Origin: Rhodobacterales bacterium RIFCSPHIGHO2_02_FULL_62_130
Lineage (GTDB): Bacteria > Pseudomonadota > Alphaproteobacteria > Rhodobacterales > Rhodobacteraceae
Direction: 5' to 3'
Length of the DNA stretch: 64,000 nucleotides
NCBI GenBank assembly: GCA_001828855.1
Contig: MHZT01000035.1
Span: forward strand, 62,001 to 126,000
Shown: piece after piece, positions 45,239-53,925 of the stretch
Layout: every line of letters begins with the position of its first letter
Position numbering within the stretch: the first letter of the stretch is position 1
Program-made: the position numbers and the translations under genes
The notes under the pieces: generated by a model
What the model was told of the DNA's origin: nothing
Seen by the model: only the letters and a program-made list of their open reading frames with translations
The model's database searches: none

Positions 45239-46555
45239 TCAGGCGCGGCCTGCAACCAAGGCTTGGCGGCGGCGCTGGGTGGACGACGGGATGTGCAGCA
45301 GGTCGCGGTATTTGGCGACGGTGCGGCGGGCCAGTTCGACGCCCTCATCGGCCATGATCTTGGTGATGGCCTCATCCGACAGCGGATCGGCGGGATTTTC
45401 GGCCTGCACCAACTGGCCGATGCGGTGGCGCACGGCGGCGGCTGATCCGTTTTCGTCCCCGTCATTGCGCGACAGCGCGGCGGTGAAGAACCATTTCAGC
45501 GGGAAGGTGCCATGCGGGGTTTGCATCATGATGCCCGTGGTCACGCGCGACACGGTGCTTTCATGCACGCCGATGGCTTCGGAGACATCGCGCAGCACCA
45601 TCGGGCGCAGGTGGCTGGGGCCGTGGTCCAGAAACTCCATCTGGCGGCGCAGGATTTCCGCGCCGACCTTCAGCGTGGTGGCGTTGCGATGTTCGACCGC
45701 GCGGGCGAGCCAGCGGGCGACTGACAGGCGCTCGGTGATATAGGGGCTGTCGGGGCGGTGGCGCTGGGCGATTTCCTTGGCCGAAGTGGCGCGGATACCG
45801 ACCGAGGGCAGGGTGGAGCGGTTCAGGTCAACCTGCCAGCCAGCGGCCCCGCGCGTTACCATCAGTTCGGGCGCGCGCTGGGGTTCGGTGGCCCCGTCAA
45901 ACAGCGTGCCGGGTTTGGGGTTCAACCCGCGCACCTGCCGCAGCACGGCGCGCAAATCATCGGGGCTGCATTTGCACACCCGCGCCAGACCCTTCAGATC
46001 GGCGGCGGCCAGCATCGGCAGATTGTCCAGCACGCCCGCGAAAATCGGGGTCATCTCGCCGCGCTCGATCACTTGCAGGCGCAGACACTCGGCCAGATCG
46101 CGGGCAAACAGCCCCGCCGGATCGATCTTTTGCAGTTTCGGCAGCAGGGCTTCGGTTTCGGATTCCGAGACGCCGGCCTGTGCGGCAATGGCGGCCAAGG
46201 TGCCACCCAGCCAGCCCGAAGGTTCCAGCGCGTCAAGGAAGTAGTCGGCCAGACGACGCTCGGCTGCGGTCAGGTCCAGCCGCGCGATTTCGGCGCTGGC
46301 ATGGGCATAGAGGGACGGGCCGTCGCTGTCGGCCAGATTGGCCATGCGGTCCCAGTCGTCATCCCCTGCGGCAGTTGCGCTGGGGGCGGTGCGGGGCAGG
46401 CGAAGTTCCAGAAACGGGTTCTCTTCGGCCTGTTGTTCGATGAAATTCGAAAGCTCGCCATTGCTCATGTGCAGCAGTTGAATGGCCTGCTGAAGCTGGG
46501 CGGTCACCACAAGAGAGGTGCGATGCGTCTGGGTATGGCTGTTGAAAAGTTGCAT
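45239..46555 (-). CDS. rpoN: RNA polymerase sigma-54 factor, flagellar copy
   Basis: A 438-residue sigma-54. Region I (about residues 1-50: QLQQAIQLLHMSNGEL..) interacts with activators. Region II is short, with an acidic DDDWD. The core-binding part follows, then the DNA-binding helix-turn-helix and the RpoN box ARRTVAKYRD near the C-terminus. It is somewhat shorter than housekeeping RpoN. Its place inside the flagellar locus matches rpoN2 of R. sphaeroides, which serves only flagellar promoters. The ATG at 46555 has GGAGA 9 bases upstream. Confidence 0.95.
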   Translation of the reverse strand: MQLFNSHTQTHRTSLVVTAQLQQAIQLLHMSNGELSNFIEQQAEENPFLELRLPRTAPSATAAGDDDWDRMANLADSDGPSLYAHASAEIARLDLTAAERRLADYFLDALEPSGWLGGTLAAIAAQAGVSESETEALLPKLQKIDPAGLFARDLAECLRLQVIERGEMTPIFAGVLDNLPMLAAADLKGLARVCKCSPDDLRAVLRQVRGLNPKPGTLFDGATEPQRAPELMVTRGAAGWQVDLNRSTLPSVGIRATSAKEIAQRHRPDSPYITERLSVARWLARAVEHRNATTLKVGAEILRRQMEFLDHGPSHLRPMVLRDVSEAIGVHESTVSRVTTGIMMQTPHGTFPLKWFFTAALSRNDGDENGSAAAVRHRIGQLVQAENPADPLSDEAITKIMADEGVELARRTVAKYRDLLHIPSSTQRRRQALVAGRA

Positions 46556-46568
46556 GATTTTGTCTCCG

Positions 46569-46598
46569 TTGGCACGGTGATGCGGGGAATCGTGCCAA
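46569..46598. promoter_or_regulatory. perfect dyad in the rpoN leader
   Basis: TTGGCACG (46569-46576) and CGTGCCAA (46591-46598) form an 8-base inverted repeat with a 14-base gap, 14 bases before the rpoN start. Each arm equals a sigma-54 -24 element, but on neither strand does a GC follow at the right distance (9 and 11 bases instead of 10). It may be an operator or a decayed promoter. Confidence 0.55.
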
Positions 46599-46693
46599 CA
46601 TGCAAAACCATCGTTTGACACCCGAAGGGTGCCGGAAATCTGACTCTGCCACGCTGTCAAAACAGTGGAAAAATCCAGTTAAGTCCTTGAATC

Positions 46694-46726
46694 AAAAGAC
46701 CCCCCGCGACGGATCGTCGGGGGGTC
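46694..46726 (-). terminator. rho-independent terminator after fliC
   Basis: A G/C-rich hairpin with arms GACCCCCCGCGACG and CGTCGGGGGGTC and a short loop (46698-46726). On the minus strand it is followed by TTTTGATT. It lies 35 bases after the flagellin stop. Confidence 0.85.
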
Positions 46727-46761
46727 CTTCCGTCGGCCCCGAAGGGCCTGTCAAGAACCCG

Positions 46762-48246
46762 TCAGCCCTTCAGCAGGGACATCACGTTCTGCTTGGACGA
46801 GTTGGCCTGTGCCAGCATCGCGGTGGCGGCCTGCGACAGAATCTGGCCCTTGGCGAGGTTCGTCGATTCGGCCGCGAAGTCGGCGTCCATCACGTTGGAT
46901 TTCGCAGCTTGGACCGAAACCGAGATGTTGGTCAGGTTCGAGATGGTCGAGTCCAGACGGTTGGACACAGCACCCAGATCGGCGCGCGACTGGCTGATCT
47001 TCTGCAGCGCCACGTCGATCACGGTGATGGCGTCGGATGCGCCCTTGGCGGTGGACAGGTCGATTTCAGCGACCGATTTCAGTTCGGCCGAGTTATCGGT
47101 CGACTCGAAGAAGCTGGCACCGGCGGTCGTCACCGACGAGGACACCGAGAACGACTTGGCCGAGGTCATCGAAACCTGACCGGTGATGTTCGACGAGGTG
47201 ACAGCGGCGGTGGTGTCGGTCATCGTCGATTTGTGGGTGCCTTCGACGTTGCCAGCGGCATTGCCTTCGCGGTCCAGAACGGTGACGGTCATTTCGGTAT
47301 CGTCAACGCCGGTGTCATAGGCCGACAGCGAGATGTCGTTGCCGGTGGCGTCGTTCAGCACGACTTCCGAGTTGTTCTCGCCCATGGTCGCAGTCACGCC
47401 GGTCCGGCCCGAAACGGTGTTGATGGCGTCACGCAGCGAACGCAGGTCCGAGGTGTCCGAGATGTTCACCGTGCCGATGGACACGTCATTGACTTTGAAC
47501 GAAACGGTCGAAGCCGCCGAGAAGCCCGACAGTTTGGCCGAGGTCGATGCCGTTGCCTGCACACCGGTCGACGAGGTAACGCCGTTGATCTGCGAGGCCA
47601 GCGATTTGGCCGACTGGCCTGCGGTGGTGGTGACGGTTGCGCCACCCATATAGCCCGACACGTTCAGATCGGTGCCAGCCGCGATGCCGGTATCGGCGGT
47701 GTTCGAGGCCAGCGAGGCCTTAGAGGTGACGGTATGCGCGCCGATGTCTTTCGCGGCGGCGCTGTCCACGTCGATCCGCAGCACCTGACCGGTGTCAGCA
47801 CCGATTTGCAGCTGCTTGCCGGTGAAGGAACCGTCCAGCACGTTCATGCCGTTGAAGGTGGTGTTCTGGGCAACGCGGTTGATTTCCGAAACAAGCTGGT
47901 TGCCTTCGGACATCAGCGAGCCGCGGTCGGATGCGGTGTTAGTGTCGTTGGCGGACTGGACGGCCAGTTCGCGCAGACGCTGCAGCATGGACGAAACTTC
48001 GACGTGCGCGCCTTCGGTGGTGTCCACCAGGTTCTTGCCGTCGGTTGCGTTGCGGACTGCCTGGTTCAGGCCCATGATCTGGGCGGTCATTTTCTCGCCG
48101 ATGGCCATGCCGGCTGCGTCGTCTTTTGCAGCGTTGATGCGAAGGCCGGTCGACAGACGGGTCATTGCGGTGTTGAACTGCTCGTTGACGCGCGACATGT
48201 TGGACTGCGCGGCAAGAGCACCGATGTTCGTGTTGATGGTAACCAT
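46762..48246 (-). CDS. fliC: flagellin
   Basis: A 494-residue filament protein. The conserved N-terminal D0/D1 part starts MVTINTNIGALAAQ and contains RLSTGLRINAAKDDAAG; the C-terminal part ends AMLAQANSSKQNVMSLLKG, with typical coiled regions before. The middle 200 residues form variable outer domains rich in Thr, Ser and Asp, without Cys. The start at 48246 has AGGAGG upstream. A sigma-28 site and a strong terminator make it a single-gene unit. Confidence 0.97.
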   Translation of the reverse strand: MVTINTNIGALAAQSNMSRVNEQFNTAMTRLSTGLRINAAKDDAAGMAIGEKMTAQIMGLNQAVRNATDGKNLVDTTEGAHVEVSSMLQRLRELAVQSANDTNTASDRGSLMSEGNQLVSEINRVAQNTTFNGMNVLDGSFTGKQLQIGADTGQVLRIDVDSAAAKDIGAHTVTSKASLASNTADTGIAAGTDLNVSGYMGGATVTTTAGQSAKSLASQINGVTSSTGVQATASTSAKLSGFSAASTVSFKVNDVSIGTVNISDTSDLRSLRDAINTVSGRTGVTATMGENNSEVVLNDATGNDISLSAYDTGVDDTEMTVTVLDREGNAAGNVEGTHKSTMTDTTAAVTSSNITGQVSMTSAKSFSVSSSVTTAGASFFESTDNSAELKSVAEIDLSTAKGASDAITVIDVALQKISQSRADLGAVSNRLDSTISNLTNISVSVQAAKSNVMDADFAAESTNLAKGQILSQAATAMLAQANSSKQNVMSLLKG

Positions 48247-48292
48247 GATGTCAGCCTCCTGAGTGACCGCTTGTTTGCGGCTGGTGACCATG

Positions 48293-48318
48293 ACAACGGC
48301 GGTTTTCAAGGTTGTTTA
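48293..48318 (-). promoter_or_regulatory. sigma-28 promoter candidate of fliC
   Basis: Minus strand TAAA (48315-48318) and GCCGTTGT (48293-48300) with a 14-base spacer, one shorter than the other sites here. It lies 46 bases before the flagellin ATG. Confidence 0.6.
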
Positions 48319-48470
48319 GGGCGGTTTGAAAACTTCTTGCATTGGTGCCGACAAAAAGCGCGGCGGCCTTGCGCCCGCATAGCCTTTGTCCCCCATGCGC
48401 CCGTCACGCGCGCGCGAGGCGCGGGCGATGGCTGCGAAAAATTGCTTTCCTATCCGGTTTCCGCGTCGAC

Positions 48471-48486
48471 TGGCACGGAAGATGCA
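48471..48486 (+). promoter_or_regulatory. sigma-54 promoter of motAB
   Basis: TGGCACG-N4-ATGCA with exact -24/-12 spacing, 75 bases before motA. Confidence 0.75.
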
Positions 48487-48560
48487 GGTTCCGGTTGAGG
48501 AATGTGCGGGCTTCGGAGCCTTGAGGCCCTGCCACATTCGCATGGTAAACGGAGAGTTTC

Positions 48561-49322
48561 ATGGATCTGGGCACACTTATCGGGTTCGTTGGCGGGGCTG
48601 CCAGCGTGCTGGGTGCCATGCTGATGGGCGGGCATATGGGGGCGTTCTGGTCGCTCCACGGGATTATGATCGTGTTTGTCGGCGGCTTTTTCGCGGCGAT
48701 GTACACCACATCGCTGGGCAATTTCATCGCGTCGTTCAAGGCGATGGGCAATGCGTTCAAGGCCAAGAATTTCAAGCTGGACGAGCTGATCGAAAAGATG
48801 ACCGAGCTTTCCAACATCGCCCGCAAGGACGGGATGATGGCTCTGGAAGGGCAGGCGGTGCCGGATCTGTTCTTCCAGAAGGGGCTGCAGATGCTGGTCG
48901 ATGGCGCGGACGAGGCCAAGCTGGCCAAATCCCTGAAGGCCGAGATCAACGCGATGAAGGCGCGGCATCAGGAAAAGCAGGACGTGGCAAAGGCCTGGGT
49001 CGAACTGGGTCCGGCCTATGGCATGATGGGGACGCTGATCGGTCTGGTCGAGATGATGGGCAACATGGAAGACACCGCCGCCATCGGTCAGGGCATGGCG
49101 ACGGCGCTGATCGGCACGCTTTACGGGGCCATCGCGGCCAACGTGCTGTTCGGGCCGCTGGCCTCGAAGATGAAGAACAACACCACGCTTGAGGTGCAAT
49201 ACCGCGAGATGGTGATCGAGGGTCTGCGCGCGATCTCGCGCGGCGAGTCGGCGCGCAACATTCAGGATTCGATGGTTTGCGTGCTGCCCCCTGTGCAGCA
49301 AGCCAAGTTTCAGGCCGCGTAA
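48561..49322 (+). CDS. motA: flagellar motor stator protein MotA
   Basis: A 253-residue inner-membrane protein with four transmembrane helices (two near the N-terminus, two at about 150-205). The cytoplasmic loop has ARKDGMMALEG, and LGPAYGMMGTLIGLVEMM and GTLYGAIAANV are the family motifs. It forms the proton channel with MotB and pushes on FliG. Confidence 0.96.
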   Translation: MDLGTLIGFVGGAASVLGAMLMGGHMGAFWSLHGIMIVFVGGFFAAMYTTSLGNFIASFKAMGNAFKAKNFKLDELIEKMTELSNIARKDGMMALEGQAVPDLFFQKGLQMLVDGADEAKLAKSLKAEINAMKARHQEKQDVAKAWVELGPAYGMMGTLIGLVEMMGNMEDTAAIGQGMATALIGTLYGAIAANVLFGPLASKMKNNTTLEVQYREMVIEGLRAISRGESARNIQDSMVCVLPPVQQAKFQAA

Positions 49323-49334
49323 AGGACCATCGTC

Positions 49335-50489
49335 ATGGCAAGCCCGAAAGCCCACGCAGATGCCCATGGCAAAGGCCATGCCGTGCATGATGACGACGAT
49401 CACGGCGGCGGCCACGGCGATGGCGGGCATGGGGGCGGGCATTGCCCTCCGCCGTGGATCATCACCTTTGCCGATATGGTGACGCTGCTGATGGCGTTTT
49501 TCGTGATCATGCTACAAACCTCGAAGCCCGATGTGCCGAAATTCAACGCCTTTGCTGCCGCGATGCAGCAGACCTTTGGCGTGGTGCCGGATGCCTCGGG
49601 CGGCAACGGGATTCTGAACGGCGGATCGACCATTCTGGATTACAACGAAGGGCTGGATGACGCGCCTCCATCCGATAATCCGACCGGAGAAAAACCCAGT
49701 TCTGAAGGCGATGGTGCCGGAAACGAAGGCGCGGGCGGCAGTTCGGATGCGGGCGCGATTGCGGATGCGCTGATGGAGGCCGTGGCGCAGGGCGAGATTA
49801 CCGTGGACGGCAAGGGCGGCCCCGTTGTGATCAAGGTGCCGGAAGGCAAGGGCGAGGATGCCGCGCGTGCGCTGGCCTCGGCCTTGGCCAAGGCTTTGGG
49901 CGCGGAAGGTGCGGCGGACGCGGAAGGTGAAGGTGCTGCCAATCCCGATGACGGCGCGCAGAAAAGCGGCACGCCCGGTCCGGGGGGCGAGGGGGGCGGC
50001 CCTGCGGCGGCCAAGCGGATGGCGGAAATCGCCGATGCGCGTCTGTCGGTGTCCTTGTCGGAAGAAATGGCGCAAGGTCTGGTCGATGTGGAACAACGCG
50101 ACGGCAAGGTGTTTGTCTCGGTCGGATCGGGGGGCGCGTTCGGCTCTGGCTCGGCGGATATGACGGCCGAGGCCGAGAAGATCATGGACAGCCTTGTGCG
50201 GGCGGCTTCGACCAGCAACGGCCAGATCACTGTCACAGGCCATACCGACAACGTGCCGATCTCGGGCGGCGAGTTCAAGGACAACTGGGAACTTGCGGCG
50301 GCCCGTGCGGCCAGCGTGGTGCGGGCGATTGCGGCGGATGGCCGGATTGATCCGGCGCGGCTGGTGGCGATGTCAAAGGGCGATACTGATCCGATTGCGG
50401 ATAACGCCACCGAAGAGGGCCGCGCCAAGAACCGCCGGATCGAGATCGAGATCGATTACGAAGGCGCCACCCCGCCTGCGGCCGACTGA
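49335..50489 (+). CDS. motB: flagellar motor stator protein MotB
   Basis: A 384-residue stator subunit. The single transmembrane helix follows PPPW, with the proton-carrying Asp47 in ITFADMVTLL. The C-terminal OmpA-like domain (about 250-375) anchors to peptidoglycan (TVTGHTDNVPISG, NWELAAARA). The cytoplasmic N-terminus is unusual: residues 7-37 are rich in His, Asp and Gly with a Cys beside the membrane. The linker 95-215 is long, acidic and Gly-rich. It is 12 bases after motA. Confidence 0.95.
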   Translation: MASPKAHADAHGKGHAVHDDDDHGGGHGDGGHGGGHCPPPWIITFADMVTLLMAFFVIMLQTSKPDVPKFNAFAAAMQQTFGVVPDASGGNGILNGGSTILDYNEGLDDAPPSDNPTGEKPSSEGDGAGNEGAGGSSDAGAIADALMEAVAQGEITVDGKGGPVVIKVPEGKGEDAARALASALAKALGAEGAADAEGEGAANPDDGAQKSGTPGPGGEGGGPAAAKRMAEIADARLSVSLSEEMAQGLVDVEQRDGKVFVSVGSGGAFGSGSADMTAEAEKIMDSLVRAASTSNGQITVTGHTDNVPISGGEFKDNWELAAARAASVVRAIAADGRIDPARLVAMSKGDTDPIADNATEEGRAKNRRIEIEIDYEGATPPAAD

Positions 50490-50505
50490 CAGGGGGGAGG
50501 GCGGC

Positions 50506-50532
50506 TAACATGCCGCCCCGTTCCGCCGTTCT
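50506..50532 (+). promoter_or_regulatory. sigma-28 promoter candidate of fliD
   Basis: TAAC (50506-50509), 15-base spacer, GCCGTTCT (50525-50532). The fliD ATG is 25 bases downstream. Confidence 0.55.
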
Positions 50533-50557
50533 TCAAGACAGTTCAAGGAGTGGACCC

Positions 50558-52204
50558 ATGGCCACCGACATTCTGACATCGCTGAACAAGAACGGCTCTG
50601 GCCTTGATATCAAGTCGCTGACCGCGACTTTGGTGCAGGCCGATATCCAGCCCAAGCAGACCGCGCAGACCAAGCGCGCGGCGGCGGCGGATGTGTCGAT
50701 CTCGGCCTTGGGTCAGGTACGGGCGTCCTTTGCCAAGTTGCAGACAGCAATGGCGGGGATTGCTGAAACACCGGGTTTGCAGGCCAGCAGCTCGAACCCG
50801 GCGGCGCTGGCGGTGACGGTGACGGATCGCGCCAAGCTGACCGAAGTGTCGGGCAATATCGATGTCGTGCAGATCGCCAAGCGGCATGTGTTGGAGTTCG
50901 GCGGCTTTTCCGGCGGGTCTGCCCCGATTGGCGGCGGCAGCCTGAAGGTGGAGTTTGGCGTCTGGGGGGGCGAGACCCCGACCGATTTCGCGCTGAACCC
51001 CGACAGTCAGGTGCATACGCTGACCATTCCGCCCGATGCCACGCTTGATGATCTGGCGGCGGTGCTGAACACGCTGGGCGGGATTTCCGCCAAGGTGCTG
51101 GACAAGGGTGACGGCACGTTTTCGCTTGGGATCGTGGGAAACACCGGTGCGGGGCAGGCGATGCGGCTGACGGCGGTGGAAGATGCCGCGGTGCCGGGGC
51201 TGGCGGCCTTTGACACCACCGCCACAAATGCCACCCGTCAGGTGCAGGCCGCGTCCGATGCGGTGATGGTGGTGGACGGGATCACGGTATTCCGGTCCAG
51301 CAATACCGTTACCGATCTGGTGCCGGGGTTGCAGATCGACCTGACCGCACCTGCCACCAATATCGATCTGACCGTCGCGCGCGACAGCGACACCACCTAT
51401 GCCAATCTTGAAACCCTTGTCGGGTCGATCAACGAGACCAAGGCGCTGCTGAAAACCCTGTCGGCGCGGGGGCTGGATGGCGCGGCGGCGGGGGCTTTGG
51501 CGGGGGATAGTGCCATTGCGACCCTGTCGCAAAAGCTGTCCTCGCTGATTTCGGCACCCTTGAACGGATTTGGCGGCGATCCGGTGCATCTGGCGGATAT
51601 GGGCGTGCAGACCATGCGCGACGGATCGCTTTTGCTGTCGAAATACAACTTTGAAAAGGCCTTTGCCGCCAATGCCGCCATGTTCGATGCGGCCTTCAGT
51701 GATCGCATGGTGGCCGACGATCTGCGGGTCACGGTGACAGGCACGCCCACGGCTGCCGCCGTTGCGGGCAATCACAGCTTTGTCCGTGATGCCGTGACGG
51801 GAGAGGCCAGCTTTGACGGGCTGGCCTTGCAGGCGGGGGCGTTGATTGACGGGATGCAGGATTACACCGTGATGAACGGCGCTTTTGCCGGCACGGTGAT
51901 GACGGTGCCAGAGGATCTGACCGCCACGACGATCACCTTCGGCCGCAGTTTCCAGACCGCCTTGGATGGCATCATCAAGGATGCCCTGTCCGGCACAGGG
52001 GCGATTGCCCGGCGCGAGACGCAGGAAAACGCCCGCAAGACCGAAGCTGCCGATCAACTGGCGATTCTGGCCAAGCGATCCGCCGATCTTGAGACGCGCT
52101 ATCTGAAGCGCTTTGCCGAGATGGAAAAGGCGATCACCAAGATGAAATCGACCGGCGAGTATCTGTCGAACCTTGTCGACCAGTGGGCCAACGCCAGCAA
52201 CTAG
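50558..52204 (+). CDS. fliD: flagellar filament cap protein FliD
   Basis: A 548-residue cap protein exported to the filament tip, where it guides flagellin folding. The N-terminal pattern GSGLDIKSLTATLVQADIQPK and the C-terminal coiled coil ending YLSNLVDQWANASN are typical. The ATG at 50558 follows AAGGAG; the upstream in-frame ATG would add 16 unrelated residues covering the ribosome-binding site and promoter. It converges on fleQ three bases further on. Confidence 0.93.
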   Translation: MATDILTSLNKNGSGLDIKSLTATLVQADIQPKQTAQTKRAAAADVSISALGQVRASFAKLQTAMAGIAETPGLQASSSNPAALAVTVTDRAKLTEVSGNIDVVQIAKRHVLEFGGFSGGSAPIGGGSLKVEFGVWGGETPTDFALNPDSQVHTLTIPPDATLDDLAAVLNTLGGISAKVLDKGDGTFSLGIVGNTGAGQAMRLTAVEDAAVPGLAAFDTTATNATRQVQAASDAVMVVDGITVFRSSNTVTDLVPGLQIDLTAPATNIDLTVARDSDTTYANLETLVGSINETKALLKTLSARGLDGAAAGALAGDSAIATLSQKLSSLISAPLNGFGGDPVHLADMGVQTMRDGSLLLSKYNFEKAFAANAAMFDAAFSDRMVADDLRVTVTGTPTAAAVAGNHSFVRDAVTGEASFDGLALQAGALIDGMQDYTVMNGAFAGTVMTVPEDLTATTITFGRSFQTALDGIIKDALSGTGAIARRETQENARKTEAADQLAILAKRSADLETRYLKRFAEMEKAITKMKSTGEYLSNLVDQWANASN

Positions 52205-52207
52205 GGC

Positions 52208-53248
52208 CTAGGCGGCTGCCGGAATGTCACGCTCGATGCCGTATTTCCGCATCTTTTCGATCAGCGTGGTACGGCCAAGGCGCAGAGTGTCGGCGGCTTT
52301 GGACACAGAGCCGTTGCTGCGTTCAAGCGCGGTTTCGATCAACCCGACCTCGATGTCGCGCAGATAGCAGCGCAGGTCCATGTCACCACCTTCGGGCAAG
52401 GACTCGCAGGTGTGTTGCGCCTGTGCGATGGCGGTGTCATCGGCGGTTTGCAGCGGCGCGGGGGCGGACATCAGCAGCGCTTCGCGCAGGTCGCGGGCGG
52501 TGATGGTCTGGCCGGAAAACATCAGGAAAGCGCGCAGCACGATATTGTGCAACTCGCGCAGATTGCCGGTCCAGCTATGGGCCGCAAGGGCCTGAATGGC
52601 CGATGCATCGAAGTGCGGGGCGTCAAGGGCGGGGTGGCTGCGCCCCAGCTCGGCCAGAATATCGGCGACAAGGGCGGGCAGGTCTTGCAAGCGGGCGGAC
52701 AGGGCCGGAACCGTCAGTGGAAAAGTGGCGATGCGGTGGAAGAAATCCGCGCGCAGGCCAAGGCTGGCCAGATCGGCGCAGGTGGCGCTGACCAGACGGA
52801 AATTGACGGTGATGGACAGGTTGCTGCCGGTGCGGCGCAGGCTGCGGGTATCCAGCACGCGGGCCAGACGGGTCTGGGCGGCATCGGACAAGGCGGTGAC
52901 GTTGTCCAGAAAAAGCGTGCCGTCCATGGCGGTTTCGATCAGGCCTGCCGTGGTGTTATGGCCGAAAAGATCGGTCTCCAGCGTGGCTTCGTTCAGGGCG
53001 GCGCAATCAACGCAGACAAAGGCGCCCTTGCGCTGCGACATCTGGTGCAGGGCTTGGGCCACACGGTCTTTGCCCGCGCCCACAGGCCCCATGATCAGCA
53101 CGGGCGCATCCGAGGGGGCGACAGCCGCCAGCAAGCGTTTCAGCCGCAGCATCGGCGCGGTCTGGCCCACAAGGAAATCATCCGCCGCACTCTGGGGCAT
53201 CGGCACAATCTGGGCGGGTCCGATGTTGTGGGTCCAGTGGCTTGTCAT
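52208..53248 (-). CDS. fleQ: sigma-54 activator FleQ with DNA-binding domain but degenerate core
   Basis: A 346-residue AAA+ activator without a receiver domain. Walker A is intact (MGPVGAGKD, about 53-61). The GAFTGA loop is missing: LFGHNTTAG runs on to TLFLDN with about 15 residues lost. Walker B reads LDN (Asp115-Asn116) in place of LDE. An arginine finger (RADFFHR) remains. The C-terminal 40 residues form a Fis-type helix-turn-helix (SVSKAADTLRLGRTTLIEKM). It should bind enhancer DNA and recruit FleT, whose core is complete. ATG at 53248 with AGAAGGA upstream. Confidence 0.88.
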   Translation of the reverse strand: MTSHWTHNIGPAQIVPMPQSAADDFLVGQTAPMLRLKRLLAAVAPSDAPVLIMGPVGAGKDRVAQALHQMSQRKGAFVCVDCAALNEATLETDLFGHNTTAGLIETAMDGTLFLDNVTALSDAAQTRLARVLDTRSLRRTGSNLSITVNFRLVSATCADLASLGLRADFFHRIATFPLTVPALSARLQDLPALVADILAELGRSHPALDAPHFDASAIQALAAHSWTGNLRELHNIVLRAFLMFSGQTITARDLREALLMSAPAPLQTADDTAIAQAQHTCESLPEGGDMDLRCYLRDIEVGLIETALERSNGSVSKAADTLRLGRTTLIEKMRKYGIERDIPAAA

Positions 53249-53428
53249 GGCGGGGCGTCCTTCTCTTACGGACAAGAGATCGGGTATTTTAGGCCTTGGA
53301 TCAATTATTTGCGGGGATAGGCGGGGGTAACGGATGGGCGGGGCATGGATGAAAGTCAGCCAGACCCATCCGTTCGTCTGGGCAAACGGGGGATGCAGCA
53401 CGCAGAATCGGGGAATTTCACGCAGGGC

Positions 53429-53455
53429 TAAAGCTGCGGGCATCCGTGCCGTTGT
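53429..53455 (+). promoter_or_regulatory. sigma-28 promoter candidate
   Basis: TAAA (53429-53432), 15-base spacer, GCCGTTGT (53448-53455): a full match to the window's sigma-28 pattern. The next start codon is 53 bases downstream. Confidence 0.65.
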
Positions 53456-53508
53456 GAAAGATAACTCCGACCGAGTCGGGGAAGGCCAAGGATGCAAGGA
53501 CTAGATCG

Positions 53509-53925
53509 ATGGCGTTTTCGTTGTCTCGGGCGCTGGTGCCACTGACCTCGCGCCTGCCTGTGCGCTGGACGCGGTGGATCGAACCCGCGCGCCTGCCGCC
53601 GCCCTATCGCGGGCCGGTTGCGGCGCAACTGGTGCAGGAAGAGACTTTCCTGAGGAACCGCGCGCAGGTCGAGCGGCGGCTGCCGGATATTCTGGGCCGG
53701 GCTTTGGCGCGGATCTGGATTGATCCGGGCTTTCGCATCCGCTTTGGCGATGATCCCAAGGGAACCCTTGCCGATTACGGGGTGCATCTGCCCGAAACGA
53801 TCGAGGTGGAATTCGAGACCGCCGGACTGCGGCGGCCGCAGGTGGTTGTCTATGAACAGCTGGGCGCGCGCGACAAGCGGCGGCGGCTTTTGTATCTGCA
53901 ACTGGTCATGGTGGCGGGTCGGTGA
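53509..53925 (+). CDS. nitrile-hydratase-alpha/NHLP-like small protein
   Basis: A 138-residue protein. Residues about 58-105 have the pattern LGRALARIWIDPGFRIRF, then DDPKGTLADYGVHLPETIEV, which resembles the helical part of nitrile hydratase alpha subunits and the NHLP leader peptides derived from them. Catalytic Cys-x-x-Cys residues of nitrile hydratase are absent, and there is no core peptide after a Gly-Gly site, so neither enzyme nor typical RiPP precursor is likely. It lies under a sigma-28-type promoter in a flagellar locus. Role unknown. It overlaps the next gene (TGATG). Confidence 0.7.
   Translation: MAFSLSRALVPLTSRLPVRWTRWIEPARLPPPYRGPVAAQLVQEETFLRNRAQVERRLPDILGRALARIWIDPGFRIRFGDDPKGTLADYGVHLPETIEVEFETAGLRRPQVVVYEQLGARDKRRRLLYLQLVMVAGR

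Noticed and set aside
46569-46582. Sigma-54 promoter reading right, away from rpoN
   Set aside because: The -24 element is perfect but the GC is one base too close, and no gene begins downstream on the plus strand.
46600-48498. 632-codon open frame on the plus strand
   Set aside because: Antisense to flagellin and its promoter; no domain. Shadow frame.
53509-53925. Functional nitrile hydratase or RiPP precursor
   Set aside because: No metal-binding Cys cluster, no beta subunit, no leader cleavage site with core peptide and no modifying enzymes in the window.
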